From Bolinopsis microptera (taxonomy: Eukaryota; Ctenophora; Tentaculata; Lobata; Bolinopsidae): a stretch of 60,000 bases of DNA. Below are positions 47,701 to 55,994 of this stretch, piece by piece; within the stretch, counting starts at the first letter, position 1, and each line of letters starts with the position of its first letter. Position numbers and translations under genes: made by a program. The stretch spans positions 15,042,340-15,102,339 of the forward strand of contig NC_087081.1 of the NCBI RefSeq assembly GCF_026151205.1, written 5' to 3'. The notes beneath the pieces are model-generated. The model made no database searches and was not told the DNA's origin. It saw nothing but the letters and a program-made list of their open reading frames with translations.

Positions 47701-49258
47701 CGGCTGGAAAATATAATTCAAATTTTCGACCATGAAATTTTGCAAGAAGTTTTCCTCAAATCTCTATCTTATACCTAAAATTCTTTCGAATATGATCATA
47801 TTTTAAAACTTTGAAGGCATGCACTTCAATAATTCGGCTGAAACTATGTTTGAGGTTATTATCTGCTCAAGCCACTTTCCTTTTAAACTTTTAACCAGAT
47901 TTTGACTTAACATACCTTTGAAGTATAACACGGTAAAAACCCGCAAGTTTTCACACCCCCATTCCCACAGGTCCAACAATCTACAAGAACATCTGAGAAC
48001 CCACACGGGAAGTCGACCCTACGTGTGCTCATACTGTGACAAAAGTTTCGCGAGATCCTCCATTCTCCACATTCACATGAGAACCCACACCAAAATCAAA
48101 CCCTTCCAGGTAACTGAAAATCTCATTTTCATGGAAACTTGTTTTGAACCGGTATATTTGATAAGGGGCAAGGCTTTTAGAACATCGATTATCCCTAGGT
48201 ACCTAAGCAATAACAAGCTTAGAAAGATGCGTGAACGAGCGGTGATTCTTTCAAGTTCTGCCTATATGCATTCTTGTTAACAAAATATTTGAGCAGATTT
48301 ATGCCATTATATTTAAATATGTGTGACCTTTAAAACACGCCCTCTTCTCCAAATGTGTGGTTTTAAACACACCCTCTTCTCCAAATGTGTGGTTTTAAAC
48401 ACACCCTCTTCTCCAAATGTGTGGTTTTAAACACACCCTCTTCTCCAAATGTGTGGTTTTAAACACACCCTCTTCTCCAAATGTGTGGTTTTAAACACAC
48501 CCTCTTCTCCAAATGTGTGGTTTTAAACACACCCTCTTCTCCAAATGTGTGGTTTTAAACACACCCTCTTCTCCAAATGTGTGGTTTAAAACACACCCTC
48601 TTCTCCAAATGTGTGGTTTTAAACACACCCTCTTCTCCAAATGTGTGGTTTAAAACACACCCTCTTCTCCAAATGTGTGGTTTAAAACACACCCTCTTCT
48701 CCAAATGACGTACTAACCACCCTCCTCTTCACAGTGCAGCGTGTGCCCAGCCGCGTTCAGCCACAGCAACAGTTTACAAGCTCACTTGAGGCGACATACT
48801 GGGGCTAAACCTTACGTCTGCCCGGTCTGCTCCAAAGCTTTCCGACAATCAGGTAATATTTCAACTCCATTTCTGATTTTTATATTTATTGCGTAGGCAG
48901 CAGTTGCAGTAGTTTAGATCTACAAATTATTAGCTAGCTTGCTATTACTAATCGTCATTTGTTATCTTTAAGATTAAATGCGACAGTGATCTATGAAAAG
49001 TGTGACGTCATGCATCAGCATGTGCACTTTGTTACCATGGAAACTAACACCATGTTCATTCAAGGTACCCTCCATCGTCATATACGGACTCACAACAAAA
49101 CCAAACGATCCGACCAACTCAAACCAGACCTGCCTGCATCCTTTCCCGGTAACCATGGTAACTACACCAACTTGGCCCTGAAACTGCTTGGCCAACTGAG
49201 CTTTCCAGAGAACAGGAACAAGGAAAACCTCCCGGAAATGGAACTGAAGCAGATCTAG
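35786..49258 (+). CDS. Multi-exon C2H2 zinc-finger protein, 5' end missing
   Basis: Exons: 35786-35889, 36166-36278, 36401-36500, 36684-36781, 37162-37244, 39350-39429, 39574-39687, 45247-45411, 45856-45918, 46077-46456, 46647-46730, 47971-48109, 48735-48852, 49065-49258 (stop TAG). Phases agree at each junction. After a Ser/Thr/Pro-rich start come about eleven fingers: one degenerate (CRNC...HHC), then CAQCGYR, CGICDKG, CNQCGLV (a C2HC type), [56 protein letters not shown]. The last four are consecutive, with TGxRPY-like linkers ([18 protein letters not shown]), so they should bind DNA as a block. Exon 46077-46456 has four copies of a TSPD..KYG repeat. Most fingers are cut by an intron between their Cys and His pairs. 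It is a probable nuclear transcription factor; I do not recognise the orthologue. The first exon is unknown. Confidence 0.85.
35951..36048. repeat. Imperfect inverted repeat in a zinc-finger intron
   Basis: TTCAAGATGTCAATCTGTCA on the left pairs with TGACAAATTGACATCTTGAA on the right, extending to GAAGTTAATAT / ATATTAACTT around an AT-rich centre. Each arm is about 40 bp. Confidence 0.75.
39033..39079. repeat. CACGTGACAGCTGGGAAT tandem pair
   Basis: Two ~20-bp units, each with CACGTGACAGCTGGGAAT, followed by a third CACGTG. Three E-boxes lie within about 45 bp, next to CAGCTG, another E-box core. Confidence 0.8.
40848..40893. repeat. Tandem ~21-bp repeat with CACGTG
   Basis: ACCTTGTTTGTCACATCACG followed by TG is repeated twice in tandem in the long zinc-finger intron, giving two E-boxes 21 bp apart. 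Confidence 0.8.
41372..41438 (+). CDS. Possible alternative terminal exon of the zinc-finger gene
   Basis: After a pyrimidine-rich CTTTTCTTATACTTTAG acceptor, the phase-0 frame reads [20 protein letters not shown], then V and a stop. Joined to the exon ending ...SADKLQ (39687) it would finish that finger as C-x2-C-x12-H-x3-H. The main-form exon at 45247 (EHMTAKH) finishes the same finger as H-x4-H. If used, this exon gives a short protein lacking the last six fingers. Chance is possible, because the exon is small. Confidence 0.35.
48331..48706. repeat. 32-bp tandem array, about 12 copies
   Basis: The unit is CACCCTCTTCTCCAAATGTG followed by TGGTTTTAAACA, with near-identical copies (some TTTAAAA). 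It ends 28 bp before the zinc-finger exon at 48735, so it includes most of that intron's pyrimidine-rich 3' part. It is a minisatellite. Confidence 0.95.
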
Positions 49259-50110
49259 AGGAAGTTGGCAGGAAAAACCAAGGTTACTGTAACTTTGGTA
49301 ACCGAAACTTTGGTAACTGTAACTTGGTATTACGTGGGACAGCACCGATGTATTTAAAGCTAAGACTAAGAGCAAGGCGATTATTTTGGACGATTTGTAT
49401 CACCAATTTGGGTTATAGTTGTCAGTAATTTAAATTAGGATTATCATTATCAATATCTGTTAATGTTATACGTTTTTACTAATAACAGACAGTGACTGTT
49501 ATAAATCCGTGGTTCCGCGCTCTTATGGTCATGGTGTATTACTGTAAACCTAAACTGGTTATGGTAATTCAGATTTCATTAGAAATAAGCGGATTTATAT
49601 TTCATCGTCAATTTATAATTATACTTTTTTCAACAAATTATAACATTATAACATAATATATCATTTGTACGACTTGTACTATTTTGTAGCTTTCTAAAAG
49701 TTTTTACCGTTTTTAAGATTTTATATTTGACGTGCTTATCTTTCTCATCGATAAGGAGTCAAGTAAAACTTCTTGAAAACTTTATGTTATATATTGAGTG
49801 TTTTGATATTTTGTTATAAATCAATGTTACTTTAATCATTATGTATTTCATTTAATAGCATTCTATTCGCTGGTTTTAATTGTGAGTGCTTAAAATCTCT
49901 CATCAAAAATATGTAAAATATCAAAAGACAGAGCGTAGTGTCCCGAGGATACGCCAACCAGTCTAGTATAAGGGGGGCCCCCCAGTATAATGGTCCATAG
50001 TGAGGATTATCTGTAGGATGAGTAAGGCCAGGGGCTGTTTATATATTTCTGTTATATATTTCAAGTAGGAACGGTGGCGCCAAGCTGTATCAGTGGCGCC
50101 ATTGTTCTAC
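48887..50110 (+). repeat. Segmental duplication, original copy (terminal exon and 3' flank)
   Basis: It matches 58692-60000 base for base over long stretches, from TTATTGCGTAGGCAGCAGTT through the terminal zinc-finger exon and about 850 bp beyond. This copy is in frame with the gene. Small indels separate the copies: here an AAGGGGGGCCCCCC block (49972-49985) and a TAGTGTCCCG insertion (about 49936), both absent from the other copy. Confidence 0.95.
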
Positions 50111-50411
50111 AAATAATGTAGTGGATCCAAAGATATTTTATCAAGGATTACAAAGTTTTATATTACAATCGTAATAGTTAAAATATTATAATATTAATAG
50201 TCGTGTGACGTATAATATAGTAAAATATTAGTGTTGAGTAGTTTTGACCTGGGGACCCCAGGCTATTACATTTATGTTCATAATCATAATAGAATAGAGA
50301 TTCGGCGGAATGACAGGCTGAGCGTCGCCCAGTGAAGTAGTTTTCGAGCAAATTCTGTTCGTTTTTGATCTAGTTTGGGAGTAGAAAAAGTGTAAGACGT
50401 GGTAAAGGAAA

Positions 50412-51224
50412 GTGACTATGTCTATGGTGGAAGATTGGTCTGAGTTTAAAGCGAGTCGAGAAAACGCTGACTATTCTGGTCCTGTCACTAGTCTACGACC
50501 TCTATGTCTATCAAATGGTGCTCGTAAGATATTATCCATGATTGTACTGAATAGAATTGAAGACAAAGTTGATGCTTTCACTGGTAGCACGCAGGCGGGG
50601 TACAAACATGGCAGAAGTTGTGGTGATCTAGTGTGGGCTGAGCGGATGTTGATATCGGTTGTCACGCGTAAACACTTCCAGTATCACAAGATGGGCATAG
50701 ATATGTCTCGAGCATTTGACACAATCAAACGCCAAACAATACTTGACCTTCTTGTCAAAGCTGGTTGCACAGACGAACTATCTGCTGTATTCGAGAGTGT
50801 TCGAGAGTCTTCTTGGGTCCTTTCAACTTCAAGGTGACAGTCTCTCCGGCAAGCTTTTCACTCTTGTCCTTGCAGGAGCTCTTATAGAACTACGCCATCG
50901 ACTAGCAGAGTCTCCCCCACACATACCCAATCCCCCTATTTCAAAAGAAGGTATGCCACTGGAGTCAGCGTATTCAGATGATTGTAACTTCATGAACGTG
51001 GAAAAAGAATCCTTGGAAGCTATCCTACCAATAGCTAAGGAGGTCTTCAAGGAGTTTAACCTGTTCATTAACACAGAGAAAACAGAATTTACCCATGTTT
51101 TCCTCGCTCCTGTTGGGGAAACAATCCCTGGTCGTGATGATACCATGTTACGTGGAAATGAAGATTGGCGGAAGAGTAAGATTCTTGGGTCATTGTTGTG
51201 TAGTGAAAGTGATATAGCTGCTCG
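50412..51224 (+). pseudogene. LINE-D reverse transcriptase, 5' half, frameshifted
   Basis: RT motifs: LCLSNGARKILSMIVLNRIE, STQAGYKHGRSCGDLVWAER, KMGIDMSRAFDTIKRQTILD; then, in another frame, LQGDSLSGKLFTLVLAGAL, ESAYSDDCNFMN and KILGSLLCSESDIAARC. The frame shifts where TGTTCGAGAG is duplicated (about 50788-50810). The catalytic pair reads YSDD in place of YADD or FADD. The protein stops making sense at about 51225, and its continuation is found at 54080. Confidence 0.75.
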
Positions 51225-52552
51225 ATGCATTGTTTTGTTTGTTTGGGGACCGGTTTTTTATACCCGGCCAATGTTTACAAAATCACAATGCTGGCAAGCA
51301 TTACCGTCGCCCTTATATTCACAATACTATTTACCCCCTATACTATTATATCCCCTTTATTGTTTTCCAGGCATTAAGACTTTTTCGAAAGTAGTTCAGC
51401 AGGTACATTTAAGTTCAAAACATTCTAATTCAATGTTAAAGATGACAGGAATAAGAAATAGTTATATGGAGGTTTTTAAGAAATTTGCGCAAAATACGCG
51501 CCAGCATGTTATACGAAATTAGGTAAAAAACCCAAAATCGCCATATTCAGGTGCCTTAAAAACCATGTTAAAATTGAGTTAGAGATCTGAAACTTTGCAG
51601 GGCGTCTAGACCTTGTCCAAGTCGACAGTAAAAAAATTTCATGTTTCAGGAGTATCGGGAAGTGGGTTTCCTGGAACCCCTGTTTTACAACAGATTGTCG
51701 TGAAGATATATATATATGATAGATATATATATAGACGCTTTTTGCAGTCAATTGTAGCCTACATTTAAGTGTCCGTAGATTCAAAAGAATAAAAGATACA
51801 GTCATTTTGAACCACAGGTTTTAAAGATAATCGTTTATACCTCAGTTTACTTTATATTGAAAAATAATTTATCATCATCATCATCACTTGATGACGTCAT
51901 CAATTTAAGTGTTTTTAAAACTTGATTTTTGACAAAACAACAACTTTTCAAATCGATTTTACACCATTAAAGAGTAATCTTATTCAAAATCTGAGGACAT
52001 TTTCACCTTAGATAATTGTTCAAGCATTCTAAAAATCTACCGGAAAAGTTTCCTACCTTACTCCTTCATAAAGATATTTGCTATTGAAGTTAGTGCTTTT
52101 TTGAAGAATAATTTTATAAAAACACAAAAGTTGTGAATTAGTATTCTCTGGTGTTGGGCTATCCCTTGGGTTGTGGAGCTCAATTTTGCTTCTTAAAGGT
52201 GTAAATTGTGTTATAGGCTAGTTTTAAAGTTAAAAATCGAAAAGTTGCACACGTGGGGACACGCCCAAATTGATTTAAAATAGCTAAAATCACTAAAAAT
52301 TTTGATTTTCATGATTTTTATCAACTTTGGAGTCCCGTTGTGATCCAAGTTCTTTTTGAAATCTTCTGAAACTTTGCATGCTTATCAAACTATATATTAA
52401 ATACCACTATGCAAAAATTTACGGTGATTCAATATTGTATGCGCACGCAACGTCCGCTCAAAGTTTGCACGTGCGAAAGGTGAGAATTTTGCTCATTCGT
52501 GATTTCGAATATATTCTGCTTTCCACGATATTTAAATGGCATTATATATGAA

Positions 52553-53199
52553 CTAGTGTAACCCGGCCTACGGCCGGGATTTCACTGCCGCAGTTAAAAA
52601 GGGTAGGAGTAATTACCCGCTGAGTCAAAACCCGGATTAGGCGAGCAATTCGGAGTGCCCTCACGTATCCAATAGTATGCTTAAAAGATAGTAATTCTTA
52701 ATCAATAATCAATAGAAATTAACCCTTAACACCATGCACCACACCAGCCTATCATATTTGTGAACATGCATTACATTGTCGTATGAAAGTATGAACTCTC
52801 TCTACAGTCCAAACAGACCGTTTGAGCACTCCCTCCCCTAATAAGTTTATCTAGTATTATATGACCATGTAATATATACGCCATGTAATATATACGCTAC
52901 ATAATATTATGCAGAGAGAGAGAGAGAGAGAGCAACTGCAAGCCCCGTAACTCTTGCCGTTCTGCTCACGCAATTTTATGTAACATTTGTGGTACAAAAC
53001 CATCAATTAAACCACTTACCATCGGCCGATTTAAAAAAAAATTTCCTATGGGCTTCATCAGAGTTTTGTCGACACTATGCCGAAAAAATCAGTCCCGTAA
53101 CTCTTACCGTTTTTTTTGTATAACCGACCGGAAATTACACACGGACAGACAGACAGACAGACACACACACACACACACATTCTGGTGTTATTAAGGTGA
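52553..53199 (-). mobile_element. Non-autonomous Helitron-like element, copy 2
   Basis: The inverted relative of 2971-3730. Read on the minus strand, it starts TCACCTTAATAACACC after A (53200) and ends with hairpin CCCGGCCGTAGGCCGGG, TTACA, CTAG and a following T (52552). It is 647 bp against 760 bp. The difference lies inside, around the GA run and the 3' half. Ends and A-T insertion sites are the same in both copies. Confidence 0.85.
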
Positions 53200-53382
53200 T
53201 TTAATGCCAACTTGAATGAGTAAAAAGTGCCATATTCAGTCGGTTATCGACAGATATACCTAACTAAACACAAGGAAACGTTTTCAAAGGCAGAATTTCG
53301 AAATCGTCGAAATTACCTCCTTGTTAATGAAGTTTCGACTAGCTGTGTAAATTATCCTGACATTATAATCAAAAAGAGATGA

Positions 53383-53713
53383 TATTTGACCAAAACCCAT
53401 AATCATGGGTAGAGTGTACCGCTGCCAGTGTCTCTCTTTTCCAAACAAAAGGAAATGATATTAATTCGAGGAACAGTCCGCTAATGCAAATTGATACCGA
53501 GAATGAAATCGGTCGCTCGCTTTTTCAATTCGATCACGGCTCACGAATTGTAATAAAGCTTATTGATTTGAAAAAGCGAGCGACCGATTTCATTCTCGGT
53601 ATCAATTTGCATTAGCGGACTGTTCCTCGAATTAATATCATTTCCTTTTGTTTGGAAAAGAGAGACACTGGCAGCGGTACACTCTACCCATGATTATGGG
53701 TTTTGGTCAAATA
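53383..53713. repeat. Perfect palindrome with 146-bp arms
   Basis: By eye, the left arm 53383-53528 and right arm 53568-53713 are exact reverse complements over 146 bp, with a 39-bp spacer holding ATTCGATCACGGCTCACGAA. Outer ends are TATTTGACCAAAACCC. There is no coding and no clear target duplication. A transcript would fold into a long perfect double-stranded hairpin. Confidence 0.93.
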
Positions 53714-54079
53714 ATATAATACATAACAATATAATTTTATTTAATATGCGTGAATATGAAAATTGAAAATGTTGATTACGTCTCGGTCTATTCATTAAAA
53801 ACAAAAACAGAAACTTTAAAAATTAAAACTTGTATATCATGATTTATTATCATATAGTGACAAATAATTTGATTTGATACGACAGATGATCACACGCACT
53901 GTTTTATAAGCTACTTGAGGTTAAAACAAAAAAGAATAACTGAGCCCATGTCTTATCAGCACCTGCTAGCGCTATCTATATGATGCTATTAATATGACAG
54001 TGAATGGGCAGTGAAAAAAGTGGCATATGGTTGATAGTGACTAGTGTGCTAACCGTCTGGTTTTATTTATTCCTTAGTT

Positions 54080-54634
54080 TATTCTCGGTAGTTGATTTGT
54101 TGCTGGGAACAATGCCTTCTATAAGTTCACCAAGATCTGGTCTCAGCAGAATATCTCCGTTACCAGAAAGATAGCAGTATACGAAGCCCAAATTGTATCA
54201 ATCATCATGTACAATTGCAGTAGTTGGTGTCCTACTGCAAAGTCACTAGAAAAACTAGACATTTGCCATAGAAAACACCTTAGATCATTACTAGCTGAAC
54301 ATTTATTGGCCTCATGGAACAATATCCAATGCAAACTTATACCTAAGATGCAACTCAGTAAAGCTATCAGATCGTGTCCCTAAATAAAATCAAAGTGGAA
54401 GCTCCTAGGTCATATCTTGCGTAGTGCTGATGACTCCCCCGCTGCATTAGCGTTAAAGTTTGCTGTCACAACAAACTGTAAAGGGCGCGTCGGTGCGCAT
54501 CGTAAGAATTTTTTCAAGATTATTGTGAATGATTTGACCCGTAGAGGTTTAAAACTTAACTCTTTGAATGATCTTAATAAGCTTAAGATATTAGCCGATG
54601 ATAGAGTTGCTTGGAGAAACAAATTTTTACTCTA
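54080..54634 (+). pseudogene. LINE-D reverse transcriptase, 3' half
   Basis: The frame reads NAFYKFTKIWSQQNISVTRK, AVYEAQIVSIIMYNCSSWCP, RKHLRSLLAEHLLASWNNIQ, then a stop, then KWKLLGHILRSADDSPAALA and a basic C-terminus ending WRNKFLL. 'RK....W.....LLGHILR' is the usual C-terminal part of this LINE type, so it continues the fragment at 50412-51224. The in-frame stop near 54380 confirms decay. Confidence 0.75.
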
Positions 54635-55124
54635 GCTGTCTCAAATCTGTACTGATCACCATTTTAGGATGACTTGATTTCTTTTAGAGGTTTTGAATAT
54701 TTTAATGGTGTAAACAGTTTCTTAATAATAATTGCGAAAACTTCTGAAAAAGAAATCTTGCGATGATTTGATTAAAAATAAGATATGTATTAGGTATGGG
54801 CTTCAATTTTATAAAATTGTAGGATGGATTGGTGAGATGGATGGTTTTATTGCACCAATAGGCGATTATGTCTTGCAGTCTTAATTCTCAGTGCAATAAC
54901 CGTACTCGAATGATCAGGTGACTGTTGACACCAGTTCAAGATAAACAAGCATCTGAGTCTCGGAGGTGATTGGTGATGTTTAGAGAGTGAGGTGCTGGCA
55001 ATCCCATCCGTGAACATATAACTGGTGTCAAGGCTTGTTGGTATAATTAATGGGGCATTGGGGAAGGTAACCCCCAAAGTATATAATGCAAGCCAGATTT
55101 AAGTAAGATATCAAGTATTTCTAC

Positions 55125-55133
55125 TATATAAAT
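55125..55133 (+). promoter_or_regulatory. TATA-like box before the SIX-like gene
   Basis: TATATAAAT lies about 35-40 bp before the ATG at 55167. If used, it would give a very short 5' UTR. Position and sequence only. Confidence 0.4.
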
Positions 55134-55166
55134 CAAATTCAATTGCTACTAATTTCGATTATAACA

Positions 55167-55934
55167 ATGGAATCCTTCATTTACCCCTCTTACCAAGATG
55201 TTACCAGTTTGGACCACCTACCAGAACCGGAACCAGTGAGCCCTTCCTACCTCTCCTGGACCATCCCTCTCTCCTTCAACTTCACTTTCCCTGAGCTGGA
55301 ACTTCCTTCCCAATGTCGAGATAATTCCACTTGCCCCACGAATATTTTCACTGTTCCAGCAATGGAGACATTCACTGGATCTGACACTTCCTCTTCGGAA
55401 GTTCTGACTCATCTTCCAGCGAATCCTGCTGTGGATATGTCTATCCTACCTCCTCTCAAGAGTTCACACAGATCTCCCTGTCCTTCTCCGAGTACTTCAC
55501 CTGCTAGCTCACCGACTTCAACAAACCTGTCCGACCAGGCAATCACTGCACAGTCCCTGTACGATGAACAGCAGTTCGACGAGCTTAAGTCTTACCTCTC
55601 CGTCAGCTACTTCCCTTCCTCAGACCATCCTCACCTCCAGAAACTCTACTACAATTCTCTTTACGAGCTCTATAAGATCTCTTCCGGCAAACGACACCTG
55701 ATTCCCACTACTAAATATCGATTGAGAAAATCAAACCCTCTTCCCTCTACAATTTCGTCCGTGAAGTTCCAGAGCAACAACCACTTTGACGACAATGTCA
55801 AATCCCTACTTCTTTCTGTTTTCAAGAAAGAGAGAACTCCCTCCCAGGAAACTATTCAGATGCTGAGCGAGAACACTGGTCTGACTGAGAGACAGATCAG
55901 AAACTTCTTCAAGAACAAAAGATGCAGAGCTTAA
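55167..55934 (+). CDS. Divergent SIX-class homeobox protein, single exon
   Basis: 255 codons. I chose the ATG at 55167 for its good context (ACAATGG); the frame opens upstream at a TTG. Residues 1-125 are Ser/Pro/Thr-rich and unlike known domains. Residues about 128-195 resemble the second half of the SIX domain: QQFDELKSYLSVSYFPSSDH for the usual F.ELY.IL......HP, then HPHLQKLYYNSLYELYKIS and KYRLRKSNPLPSTI for KYR.RRK.PLP.TI. Residues 201-255 are a homeodomain ending at helix 3: LTERQIRNFFKNKRCRA. The SIX-type Lys50 and the Asn51 are kept, but the nearly invariant Trp48 is Phe, and the protein stops right after helix 3. The first half of the SIX domain is missing or unrecognisable. SIX proteins are nuclear DNA-binding factors. 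The lack of introns suggests a retrocopy; the open frame and flanking signals suggest it is used. Confidence 0.8.
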   Translation: MESFIYPSYQDVTSLDHLPEPEPVSPSYLSWTIPLSFNFTFPELELPSQCRDNSTCPTNIFTVPAMETFTGSDTSSSEVLTHLPANPAVDMSILPPLKSSHRSPCPSPSTSPASSPTSTNLSDQAITAQSLYDEQQFDELKSYLSVSYFPSSDHPHLQKLYYNSLYELYKISSGKRHLIPTTKYRLRKSNPLPSTISSVKFQSNNHFDDNVKSLLLSVFKKERTPSQETIQMLSENTGLTERQIRNFFKNKRCRA

Positions 55935-55978
55935 ATGATTATTTGATATTTTATTGTGTGAATATTACAATTTAAAAA

Positions 55979-55984
55979 AATAAA
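55979..55984 (+). terminator. AATAAA polyadenylation signal
   Basis: AATAAA 45 bp after the stop codon of the SIX-like gene, in an A-rich run. It is the right distance for a compact 3' UTR. Confidence 0.6.
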
Positions 55985-55994
55985 TTTATGAAAT

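Larger units (their letters stand above)
51225..54079. other. Inserted DNA splitting LINE-D
   Basis: About 2.85 kb between the two halves of LINE-D. It holds AT-rich unrecognised DNA (51225-52552) with an ATATATAT run near 51709 and a 16-bp palindrome TTGATGACGTCATCAA (51888-51903), then a Helitron (52553-53199) and a long palindrome (53383-53713). I see no gene in it. Its outer ends are not defined. Confidence 0.55.

Noticed and set aside
48331-48706. Regular 32-bp repeats suggesting a CRISPR array
   Set aside because: The units are directly adjacent with no unique spacers, and the DNA is from an animal, so it is a minisatellite.
48974-49375. 133-codon minus-strand frame, repeated at 58972-59310
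   Set aside because: Antisense of the zinc-finger terminal exon; the second occurrence reflects the duplication.
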